Shown: positions 7,202 to 14,206 of the stretch, piece by piece
Position numbering within the stretch: position 1 is the stretch's first letter
Layout: every line of letters starts with the position of its first letter
Notes under the pieces: model-generated
Told to the model about the DNA's origin: nothing
Database searches by the model: none
What the model saw: only the letters and a program-made list of their open reading frames with translations
Assembly (NCBI GenBank): GCA_964617105.1
Contig: CAZTWC010000055.1
Coordinates: 1 to 17,305 of the forward strand
Origin: CAZTWC01 sp964617105 [NCBI: uncultured Myxococcia bacterium]
Lineage (GTDB): Bacteria; CAZTWC01
Direction of reading: 5' to 3'
Length of the DNA: 17,305 nt
Made by a program: the position numbers and the translations under genes

Positions 7202-7984
7202 CTATTGCTCTTTCACAGGAAAGAAAATAGTAACTTGGGTGCCTTCTGAAAGTTTGGATTCCATCTTTAAAGCGCCTCGGTGGCTATCCACTATAAAATG
7301 ACAACGAGTCAATCCCAAACCGATATCAGGAACCTGAGATGTGAAAAATGGGTCAAACACTTTGCCCAACTCTTCAGCCTCTATTCCGCAGCCGTTGTCT
7401 TTAATAGTCATCTCGAACATTTTTTTGTCTCTTTTAAGAACATTTCGGGTTTCGATTGTCAAAATACCGTCAGTTTTAACTGCCTGAAGAGCATTTAGTA
7501 ATAAGTGTAGCAAAAGTTGTTCCAAAAGCGTTTTGTCCCCCTCTATCAGGCAATCAAGAGCATTTAATTTCAGTTTTAATTCAATCCTTTTGCCCAGGGT
7601 AGCGGAGTGGAAATCCTCGATAACCCTTTTCATTAATATATGGAGTTCTACCTCCTCTTGGGCGGAGGTGCTGATTTTCATGTTTTGCAGCAAATCGGCC
7701 AAAATATCGTCTGCCCTGTTAATCTCGGAGATTATCTTTTGCAAAAGCGTACTGCCCTTTCCCGCCAACTCCCTTTCTAAGAGTTGGGCAAAAATGTTAA
7801 TGCTACCAAAAGGACTTCGCATTTTGTGGGCGATAACTCGAACGGCATCTAACATGGCGTTAAGGCGTAGAGAACGACTGTTGTGGTGGTCAAAGACTTG
7901 TTCCACCTGAACGGTAGCGGCGGCAGTGGTATTTACGGAGACGGTGTTTTTAATTCTGGTTGGCGGCGGTGTTTTTTCTCCCAT
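7202..7984 (-). CDS. Soluble sensor histidine kinase without input domain (FlgS/FlrB-like)
   Basis: The partner kinase of the adjacent NtrC-type regulator, 260 residues. No membrane helix, PAS or GAF domain is visible; the first about 40 residues are polar and low in structure. The dimerisation/phospho-acceptor region contains IAHKMRSPFG with His53, and the ATP-binding domain has the N-box LLLNALQA (162-168), G1 DNGCGIE (196-202), F-box DPFFTSQ and G2 GLGLTR. The residue after the phospho-His is Lys instead of the common Glu/Asp; from memory, the flagellar FlrB/FleS kinases also lack an acid there (Gln). The start at 7984 has GAGGT at suitable distance and overlaps the TPR gene by 52 nt. Met44 is an alternative start. 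The signal is probably cytoplasmic or supplied by a partner protein. Confidence 0.9.
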   Translation of the reverse strand: MGEKTPPPTRIKNTVSVNTTAAATVQVEQVFDHHNSRSLRLNAMLDAVRVIAHKMRSPFGSINIFAQLLERELAGKGSTLLQKIISEINRADDILADLLQNMKISTSAQEEVELHILMKRVIEDFHSATLGKRIELKLKLNALDCLIEGDKTLLEQLLLHLLLNALQAVKTDGILTIETRNVLKRDKKMFEMTIKDNGCGIEAEELGKVFDPFFTSQVPDIGLGLTRCHFIVDSHRGALKMESKLSEGTQVTIFFPVKEQ

Positions 7985-10365
7985 TCAAGACCTCGTATCT
8001 GTTCTGCAGCTAATTTGTGCCAAAATCCCGGCTCTTTTTCAGCAGCCAGAGCTTTCCAGGTCTTAAATGATTCATTTTTCATGCCAACTTTAGAAAAAGC
8101 CTCTCCTAATTTGTATTTTACCATGGGAATTCTGGAATTGTTGGGGAACTTTTTTATTAAAGTATTAAAATATTCAATAGTTTCCCGGTATTGCTTAGAC
8201 CAGAGCAGGCATTCACCGAAATTAAAAAAAGTGCCCACTATCTCTTTGGGCAACTTGTTGGAAGGATAGTTGCGATAATAGACTATGGCTTTATTATACT
8301 TTTCAGCGGCAGCGGCGTATTTTTTATGACGCTTTAAAATATCCCCTTGTTTCGTGTAGATAAGAGTTTGATTGGGGAACTCATCCAAATATTTAAGCAT
8401 ATTGTCAAAAGCGCTAAAAGCCTCCCGATCTTTTTTCAAAGCCAGGTTGATCTCAGCCATAGTTAGCCAATATTTTGACGACTTTATCTGGCCCGGATAC
8501 TTGGCTCGTAAGTACTCCAGAGTTTTTTGGCAGCGATAAATATCTTTGTTGAGAGCATAGGCATGGGCCAGGTTGATCAAATAACGCTTTTCCCACTTTG
8601 GTTCCAGCCCCTTGCTCTTTAAAATTGCCCGGTATAATTTTAACGCCTCCTGGTATATCCCCATGGCAATATAACTGTTGGCCACCAGGATTCTCATCTC
8701 TTTTTCGTGGGGATTTTGGCTAAATATTTTTTTGTCTCTTATATATATTCTGGTTACGGTTAAATAGTCTCCTTTTTTGTAATACATCTTATAGATGGTA
8801 TAGAGAAGATTATGGAAAAAAGGCTTCCCGGTATTGCTATAGGGAGTGTTGGGATATTTTTTGAACATTTTCCGCATAGTATCGTAGGCCAAAATAAATT
8901 TTCGGTGCTGCAGATACAATAGCGACAGCCGGAAACTGGCCTCCTGTGATGCAAAGGAGGCGCGGGCTTTATTTATACACATATAATAGTTATGATAGGG
9001 CGGCGAAGTACTGTACATGGCGCCTTCCAACTCTGCTACCCTCATTCTGGCCAGTAACCTGGCATCCATTCTTTTCCCCCTCAAGTTGGCCAGGTGTCTG
9101 AAAATAAGAGATGCCTGATCATACTTTTTTTGTTTCAGCAAAATATCTCCTTTGTGGAGTTGGGCGATACTGGATAAAGGCTCATAGGAAAACTGCAGCA
9201 GAACTTTATTATAAATTTGCTCAGCCCGTTTATAATCTTTTTTCCAAAAATGGAGATCTCCCAAAAAGAGAAAAACGTTAATGTTGCGTTTAAGCAAAAC
9301 CGGCCATTTTTTTTCTATTTGCGCCATTAGTTTAAAGGCTTGGTTAAAATTTAACTTCTCAGCCTCAATATAGGCCAACAAAAGAAGGGCATTCTTTTTA
9401 GCCGGAATATCCTGAGGGTACTCAACTATTTGCCGGAGAATCACTTCTGCTTTTTTTACTTTGCGCCGGTATTTCAGGCAGATGGCCTGATTGACTTTTA
9501 GATAATTGTAATAAAGAGTATGGCGATATTTAGCCAGCCCTTTTTCGATATCCACCAAAGCCTCCAGGTAAAAACGCCGGAGAATATTTCCCAGGGATGC
9601 CAGGTAAAGGGCACGGGCATTCAAATCATCATATAGTTTCATTTTGCTGACCCGCTTCAGGGCATCGATAGCCACTTCAATAGTAGAGGGTGTATTTCTA
9701 TGAAGCATAAAAAGCATCTCAGCGTAAATATAATAAATCTTGTGGTAATATGGACTTTTAGGATGGCTTTTAAGAAAGGTATCCGCTTTTTGCACCGATT
9801 CTTTTATAAACCCTTTTGACCAAAGAGAAATCAAATCATTATGTATTTTGATATGGGGATGTCGGACTTCCAGTCGTTGAAAATCGATATCAGGAGTTCC
9901 CCCTTTAATGGGCAATCTCTCTTCAATATAGGGGACAAATGGGATATCAGGAATCTTTATCGGCAGAATATCCTCTTCACCTTCACCTATATCGATTATC
10001 AGACCAGGTGGTTTTTTTATCCAACGGTGAAAAAACAAAAACCTGGTGAGGTTGATATTCATCCTTACCTTTATACTGGTAAGGCTCTTGTGCAACACCA
10101 GAATACCGGTGATGTTGGTGCCCTGGTACTTTTCCAACTGGCGAATAATATCCAAAGGATAATTCTCCAGCGTGATATCCAGTGATGATTTACGCTTGAT
10201 CTTGGTAATTTTGTATTTGGTTTCAGGCTTTAACCGCAGTTGTATCCTGGTAAAGTGGATAAACTTGTCCAGGTGGCTATCCAGGTTGGTCTGGGCAATG
10301 GCCAACCGGGGTAGTATAAAAGAACATAGCAAAATAAACGATATAGCAATAATTTTAGTTTTCAT
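7933..10365 (-). CDS. Large exported protein with N-terminal AMIN-like region and TPR superhelix
   Basis: 810 residues, Lys/Tyr-rich, with an N-terminal signal peptide (MKTKIIAISFILLCSF..LAIAQ, cleavage probably after Ala-Gln at about 25), hence periplasmic. Residues about 30-130 are beta-rich and end in PPGLIIDIGE, the typical close of AMIN-type domains. A proline-rich linker (about 131-165) leads to many degenerate TPR-like helix pairs from about 185 to 790 (examples: KDYKRAEQIYNKVLLQF, GIYQEALKLYRAILK, KQYRETIEYFNTLIKKFPNN). The start is set at ATG 10363-10365 because the signal peptide begins there; a TTG 26 codons upstream is less convincing. No Shine-Dalgarno is seen and the promoter predicts a leaderless mRNA. 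The gene overlaps the kinase gene. The function is not recognised; a motor or assembly scaffold, or a partner of the kinase, is inferred. Confidence 0.85.
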   Translation of the reverse strand: MKTKIIAISFILLCSFILPRLAIAQTNLDSHLDKFIHFTRIQLRLKPETKYKITKIKRKSSLDITLENYPLDIIRQLEKYQGTNITGILVLHKSLTSIKVRMNINLTRFLFFHRWIKKPPGLIIDIGEGEEDILPIKIPDIPFVPYIEERLPIKGGTPDIDFQRLEVRHPHIKIHNDLISLWSKGFIKESVQKADTFLKSHPKSPYYHKIYYIYAEMLFMLHRNTPSTIEVAIDALKRVSKMKLYDDLNARALYLASLGNILRRFYLEALVDIEKGLAKYRHTLYYNYLKVNQAICLKYRRKVKKAEVILRQIVEYPQDIPAKKNALLLLAYIEAEKLNFNQAFKLMAQIEKKWPVLLKRNINVFLFLGDLHFWKKDYKRAEQIYNKVLLQFSYEPLSSIAQLHKGDILLKQKKYDQASLIFRHLANLRGKRMDARLLARMRVAELEGAMYSTSPPYHNYYMCINKARASFASQEASFRLSLLYLQHRKFILAYDTMRKMFKKYPNTPYSNTGKPFFHNLLYTIYKMYYKKGDYLTVTRIYIRDKKIFSQNPHEKEMRILVANSYIAMGIYQEALKLYRAILKSKGLEPKWEKRYLINLAHAYALNKDIYRCQKTLEYLRAKYPGQIKSSKYWLTMAEINLALKKDREAFSAFDNMLKYLDEFPNQTLIYTKQGDILKRHKKYAAAAEKYNKAIVYYRNYPSNKLPKEIVGTFFNFGECLLWSKQYRETIEYFNTLIKKFPNNSRIPMVKYKLGEAFSKVGMKNESFKTWKALAAEKEPGFWHKLAAEQIRGLEWEKKHRRQPELKTPSP

Positions 10366-10372
10366 AATTAAA

Positions 10373-10401
10373 ATTTTATGAAATGAATGGACAGATGTCA
10401 A
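10373..10401 (-). promoter_or_regulatory. Sigma70-type promoter of the TPR-kinase-regulator operon, leaderless start
   Basis: On the minus strand, TTGACA (10396-10401) and TAAAAT (10373-10378) are 17 bp apart, a full -35 match and a five-of-six -10 match. Normal start spacing puts +1 at 10365-10366, that is at the ATG of the TPR gene or one base before it, so the transcript should be leaderless. This fits the lack of a ribosome binding site there. Confidence 0.75.
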
Positions 10402-10437
10402 ATAAATAGGCTGTGGTCTTAAAATACTAAGGCAAAT

Positions 10438-10467
10438 TTGCAATACCAGCCCAGGATGAGTTATAAT
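10438..10467 (+). promoter_or_regulatory. Possible sigma70-type promoter for the cysteine-rich lipoprotein gene
   Basis: A perfect -10 hexamer TATAAT (10462-10467) is preceded 18 bp upstream by TTGCAA (10438-10443), a weak -35. Expected start is near 10474, about 20 nt before the ATG at 10495. It is divergent from the TPR operon promoter in the same 129-nt gap. The region is AT-rich, so a chance match is possible. Confidence 0.45.
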
Positions 10468-10494
10468 ATTAATTTTAACTGTAGTAAATAAAGT

Positions 10495-12144
10495 ATGTTC
10501 CCTAAACTTAACCTTTTTATATTAGTATTTCTGTTTCTCCTGCTTTTTCTATTGCTCTCCTGTGATGATAAGAGTTGGCGGAATACTCCTCCCCGGCTGA
10601 ATCCTCTGGACAATCGAATGGTGATGGTAAACACCGAGTTACGCTTTTTAGTGTCAGCTGAGGACCCAGACCTTGACCAACTCTCTTTTACCTTTTCGGT
10701 TAGAGAAAAGCCCTCCATTGCCAGCCAGGCCTTAATTACCAGGCAAAATAGAAACAGCGCCGAATTTCGCTGGATGCCGTTGGCCAATGATGCTGGAGGT
10801 CCCACTGGTTCCGGCGCCTCCTACTCTTTTATTTTCACGGTGGATGATGGTCAGGGTGGTTGGGATGAAGAGGAGATAACCATAGATGTTATACCGGCCG
10901 TAGAAACAGACCCCAAGGAAGGTCTGGTATTCATCCAACCAGTGGGAGGAGGAATGACCCTGGATTTAGAAAAATCAAAGTGCATAATCAATCTCCAGAT
11001 AGAAGTAAAAGATGACTCAACCCCTACTGGGCAAATGACTTTGGTTATTAACCAGGGAGTTAAGGGTGCCTATCTAACTCCGAATAATAATTCCAAAAAT
11101 AAGTCGTTCAACTGGTGCCCTACTCAACAACAGATTGAAACCACCTCCAATTATCCCTTGATATTTATCGCCGATAACCAGAAGACACCACCTATAAAAA
11201 AGAACTATTTAATCCGTTTGCAGGTGGCGTTGAAAACAGACTCAGAGGGCTGCTCTGGCAAGTCTCCTCAAATTGCCCACACCCCACCCCAGGATACAGT
11301 TAAAACCAGCGGCGACTTTCAAGTTGAAGCCATAGTTACTGATGACAGCGAAATAAAGGATGAGCCTGTGCTCTATTATACCTTGAGAGATTTGGATTCC
11401 AAGGCCCTTGACCATCCAGATTTAAATCTCTTTGAACCAGTTTTATTTCAGCACCAGGACAATAACCAATATATGGCCAAAATTGTAGACCTGGAGATAA
11501 AACCGGGTCAGAGCAAGAAACTCTGTTACCTGATTGTGGTAACCGACAATGACTCCCCAGCAGATCCTACCTGCAACCATCGCACTCAAAGTCCGGTTTA
11601 TACTATTAACCTTCAGCACCCAGATCAAGCCGCCTCCTGCCGGTTTGACCGTGAATGTCAGCCTGGAGAATTTTGCTACCAAGGTAAGTGTATCAACTCC
11701 AGTTGTGGAACATCTGCCCCCTGCCCCTTTTCATTGTCATGCATTCCCAAACAGGGTAATTATCTAAAAAAAGACAATGGCGTTTGTCTAAAATCTTGCC
11801 TTTCCAAAAACGACTGCCAGACCGGTCAGGAATGTAAACATTTTCCTGGCGGGAAACACGGTTGCTCCACTTCCGGCTCCAAATATCTTGGCGATGGTTG
11901 TTCCAGTTTCAAAGAGTGTGCTTCAAACTTGTATTGTCACGATTTAACTGGAGGCTTGTGCACCATGGTGGACTGTAAAACCAATCATCAATGCGTTACC
12001 AACTATGATTGCATCAAGCACAACAGTGTTAATATTTGTATTGATATTTGCAGCTCAAATTGGGATTGCCGGCGAGATGAGAATTACAAATGCCGCCAGG
12101 TAAACACGGTAGATAACCGCTTAAGTAAAGTATGTTTACCTTAG
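10495..12144 (+). CDS. Cysteine-rich lipoprotein with Ig/cadherin-like domains
   Basis: 549 residues. A very hydrophobic signal peptide ends in the lipobox LLSC with Cys23, followed by Asp-Asp, so it is a membrane-anchored lipoprotein. Residues about 31-134 look like a cadherin/Ig-type beta-sandwich (FLVSAEDPDLDQLSFTF, then FIFTVDDGQGGWDEEEITIDV), about 140-246 a second and about 252-374 a third Ig/FN3-like domain. From 382 to the end comes a cysteine-rich module with about 25 Cys in patterns such as CRFDRECQPGEFCYQGKC, which would be disulphide-bonded outside the cytoplasm. No catalytic motif was seen. It is the only plus-strand gene, and is convergent with the next gene with 17 nt between their stops and no terminator seen. 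No clear Shine-Dalgarno precedes the ATG. Function is unknown; surface adhesion or binding is a guess. Confidence 0.85.
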   Translation: MFPKLNLFILVFLFLLLFLLLSCDDKSWRNTPPRLNPLDNRMVMVNTELRFLVSAEDPDLDQLSFTFSVREKPSIASQALITRQNRNSAEFRWMPLANDAGGPTGSGASYSFIFTVDDGQGGWDEEEITIDVIPAVETDPKEGLVFIQPVGGGMTLDLEKSKCIINLQIEVKDDSTPTGQMTLVINQGVKGAYLTPNNNSKNKSFNWCPTQQQIETTSNYPLIFIADNQKTPPIKKNYLIRLQVALKTDSEGCSGKSPQIAHTPPQDTVKTSGDFQVEAIVTDDSEIKDEPVLYYTLRDLDSKALDHPDLNLFEPVLFQHQDNNQYMAKIVDLEIKPGQSKKLCYLIVVTDNDSPADPTCNHRTQSPVYTINLQHPDQAASCRFDRECQPGEFCYQGKCINSSCGTSAPCPFSLSCIPKQGNYLKKDNGVCLKSCLSKNDCQTGQECKHFPGGKHGCSTSGSKYLGDGCSSFKECASNLYCHDLTGGLCTMVDCKTNHQCVTNYDCIKHNSVNICIDICSSNWDCRRDENYKCRQVNTVDNRLSKVCLP

Positions 12145-12161
12145 GGCATTTCTCCTAACTT

Positions 12162-13343
12162 TCAGGATAATACATCGTGAATCAGTCTTACCAGTTCATC
12201 GATATCAAAAGGCTTTTTTAAGAAATGGGTTTGGGGACGGCCTCTGATGGTCATAATTTCTTCAGCATTACAGGTTGCCGATATTATTATATAAGGCTCC
12301 TGGTAACCTATAGCAGTTATCTTATCCATTAAACTTAGTCCATCCAAACGGGGCATTTTTATATCACTGATTATCAGTCCCACTTGAATATTGGGAAAAA
12401 GTTTCAGGGCGGCGGCGCCATCCGGGGCAGTGAAGACTTTAAACCCTTCTGCTGCCAGCAAATACTTAAACAATTCTACTATATCTTTGTCATCCTCCAC
12501 CACCATTATGGCGCTCCTGTTGTTTAGCGGTGAAGGCGCATGGTAAAAGAGATCGATATATTTTCTGACTTTATCATCCATGTTAGCCGGCATATTATAG
12601 AAATTGATGCCGATTCCACCTAATTCTTTGTTGTGGAATTTCCAGACCACTTCTCCTGAGACTGAAACTTGTTCCTTAAAGTGAGGGATGGTAAAATTGA
12701 CATCAAGTTTTTGTCCAACCGTGTAAGGGTTATCCATGTAAATAAAAATGCCGCCCATGCTGATGTCCCTGGCAAAATAGGTATTTACCTCGTTATTGCT
12801 CTTCGATATTACTTCTACCATGGTACTGATAGGCTTTCTCTCCTCATAACTCTTTAAAAGTTGCAATTCGCCGATGGTGGGAGAGAGGCTTTCCACTAAC
12901 TCCTCTATAGTGACATCAAGGTTCATCTCCATTGGATTTGAACAATTGGGACAATAGAGTTGGGGCACCTGGTCTTTTTTATGTTGCCAGTCTTTAAAAA
13001 CTATCTCTTCTTGGGAGTCAAAACTGCAATGGTAACAGTTGGTTTCCAACACAATAGAACGAATCAGGCAATTGGCGGTTACCTCAGGAATCATCAAAAA
13101 TTGTTCGGTCATAACAGGAGAGCAGTTATGCAACTCCATGGGGTGGCTGACCTCACTGATAAAATTGATCCATGAACGGATTCCATAGGAGTTGATGTAA
13201 GAGATTTCCGAAAGATTAATGGAGAAATCCGCTTTTTGGTTGACCATGGAAACCGGTTGTTTAAGATTGGCATACTCATCGATAATACCCGAAAAATAGA
13301 TGGCATCATCTCTAAGTGAATACTCAAATTTTGTATGTTCCAT
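12162..13343 (-). CDS. Signalling fusion: STAS-like, zinc-ribbon-like, PilZ and receiver domains
   Basis: 393 residues, soluble. Residues 1-100 resemble a STAS domain (DFSINLSEISYINSYGIRSWINFI, then IELHNC-type turn at 69-74). Two Cys pairs, CYHC (103-106) and CPNC (131-134), look like a zinc ribbon. Residues about 165-268 form a PilZ domain with DISMGG (193-198), fitting the D/N-x-S-x-x-G half of the c-di-GMP site, and VSGEVVWKF...GIGINF. I do not see the RxxxR half, so c-di-GMP binding is doubtful. A receiver domain closes the protein (278-393): acidic pocket Glu283-Asp285, phospho-acceptor Asp327, Lys377. No DNA-binding domain is present. The ATG has only a weak AGG upstream. It stands alone, downstream of the isomerase gene by 173 nt, and its kinase is not in the window. 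Confidence 0.85.
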   Translation of the reverse strand: MEHTKFEYSLRDDAIYFSGIIDEYANLKQPVSMVNQKADFSINLSEISYINSYGIRSWINFISEVSHPMELHNCSPVMTEQFLMIPEVTANCLIRSIVLETNCYHCSFDSQEEIVFKDWQHKKDQVPQLYCPNCSNPMEMNLDVTIEELVESLSPTIGELQLLKSYEERKPISTMVEVISKSNNEVNTYFARDISMGGIFIYMDNPYTVGQKLDVNFTIPHFKEQVSVSGEVVWKFHNKELGGIGINFYNMPANMDDKVRKYIDLFYHAPSPLNNRSAIMVVEDDKDIVELFKYLLAAEGFKVFTAPDGAAALKLFPNIQVGLIISDIKMPRLDGLSLMDKITAIGYQEPYIIISATCNAEEIMTIRGRPQTHFLKKPFDIDELVRLIHDVLS

Positions 13344-13366
13344 ATTTAACGCCTGATTACATCATG

Positions 13367-13409
13367 TTAACCCGGGATTAAAATACCTGGTATCCTTTTT
13401 GTTCTTAAT
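13367..13409. repeat. Dispersed palindromic element, copy B (upstream of the STAS/PilZ/receiver gene)
   Basis: Ungapped match of 36 in 43 positions to 4461-4503, same orientation, sharing AACCCGGGATTAAAAT and GTTCTTAAT. Here one hairpin arm is degenerate (ACCTGGTAT against CCCGGGAAT), so the stem has mismatches. It starts 24 nt upstream of the ATG at 13343. The remainder of 13344-13516 is AT-rich with no clear promoter or terminator. Confidence 0.55.
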
Positions 13410-13516
13410 AATTTTTATAATGTTAAATTTATCATATAAATTAAGCAACGACAATAATTTTTGTTAACTACGGAAATTTTATTAGTCGAGATGCATCCGA
13501 ATTTTTAAGACCGCTT

Positions 13517-14140
13517 TTATGGTGATTGCAGGTGGTTGCTCAAATATGAGGTGACCATATGATCCAGCACCAATTGCAAATCTTCCACCGGGCCATATTC
13601 CCCTTTTTCAGTTTTTATATGGATGACTAAGTCACATATTTGGGCCAGTTTCCCGCCGTCAAAGCCCACCAGGCCGATAGACTTACCACCAAGTTCGGCT
13701 GCATACTCAGCCGCCAATACCACATTGGGGCTGTTGCCACTAGCTGAAATAAGCACTATTAGATCTTCTGGCTGAAAAAACTCCTCCATTTGAGCGGTAA
13801 AAATTTTATGGTACCCATAGTCATTGGCCACTGCCGAAATAAAGGAGATATTATCGGTGAGACTTAAGGCCTTAAAACTTTTTACCCCCGCTTTTCGGCC
13901 CACTGCCGAAAGATCCTGGCTGAAGTGAGAGGCGGTGGCGGCGCTGCCGCCATTTCCAGCAAAAAAGATGCTGGAATATCGTTCTCTGGCCTCTAAAAAC
14001 ATCCGCACCATCTGTTCAACCGCAAAGAGATCAAAGTTGTCCATCAGTTCAGATAAGTATTGGCAATAATTTTTTAAAAATCCGGTAGCTGAGTTATCCC
14101 GGAGATAATAATCCGTCAAATTATTGATACTGGCTGTCAT
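13517..14140 (-). CDS. SIS-domain sugar-phosphate isomerase, GmhA (sedoheptulose-7-phosphate isomerase)-like
   Basis: 207 residues, one SIS domain. Family motifs are AGNGGSAATASHF (61-73), the substrate-loop ISASGNSPNV (131-140), LTDNISFISAVANDYGY and the ending VEDLQLVLDHMV with His194. GmhA converts sedoheptulose 7-phosphate to heptose phosphate for LPS core or other glycans. The position of the catalytic Glu of enterobacterial GmhA (HxAAE) is held here by Asp76 (HFSQD), as I recall for a sizeable subgroup of GmhA-like proteins, so exact substrate is uncertain. The start is the ATG at 14138-14140 with AGGAGG five bases upstream; the frame stays open to a TTG at 14203, which has no such support. 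It follows the VWA gene by 66 nt, the last gene of its run. Confidence 0.85.
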   Translation of the reverse strand: MTASINNLTDYYLRDNSATGFLKNYCQYLSELMDNFDLFAVEQMVRMFLEARERYSSIFFAGNGGSAATASHFSQDLSAVGRKAGVKSFKALSLTDNISFISAVANDYGYHKIFTAQMEEFFQPEDLIVLISASGNSPNVVLAAEYAAELGGKSIGLVGFDGGKLAQICDLVIHIKTEKGEYGPVEDLQLVLDHMVTSYLSNHLQSP

Positions 14141-14206
14141 AATTCCCTCCTGGTTTCGGACTAGAACTACCCAGTTGGCATCCGAGAATCCACTTCGTCG
14201 CAAGAA

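Noticed and set aside
10366-10443. A TTG-started extension of the TPR protein by 26 residues
   Set aside because: It would place non-signal sequence before a clear signal peptide, and it covers the strong -35/-10 promoter. ATG at 10365 is preferred.
13410-13516. Possible sigma70 promoters (such as TTGTCG-17-TAAATT on the minus strand) for the STAS/PilZ/receiver gene
   Set aside because: The region is very AT-rich and the hexamers match only four of six each, so I cannot separate them from chance.
14141-14203. A TTG-started extension of the SIS isomerase
   Set aside because: The ATG at 14140 has an excellent AGGAGG at five bases, and GmhA-like proteins are about 190-210 residues long.
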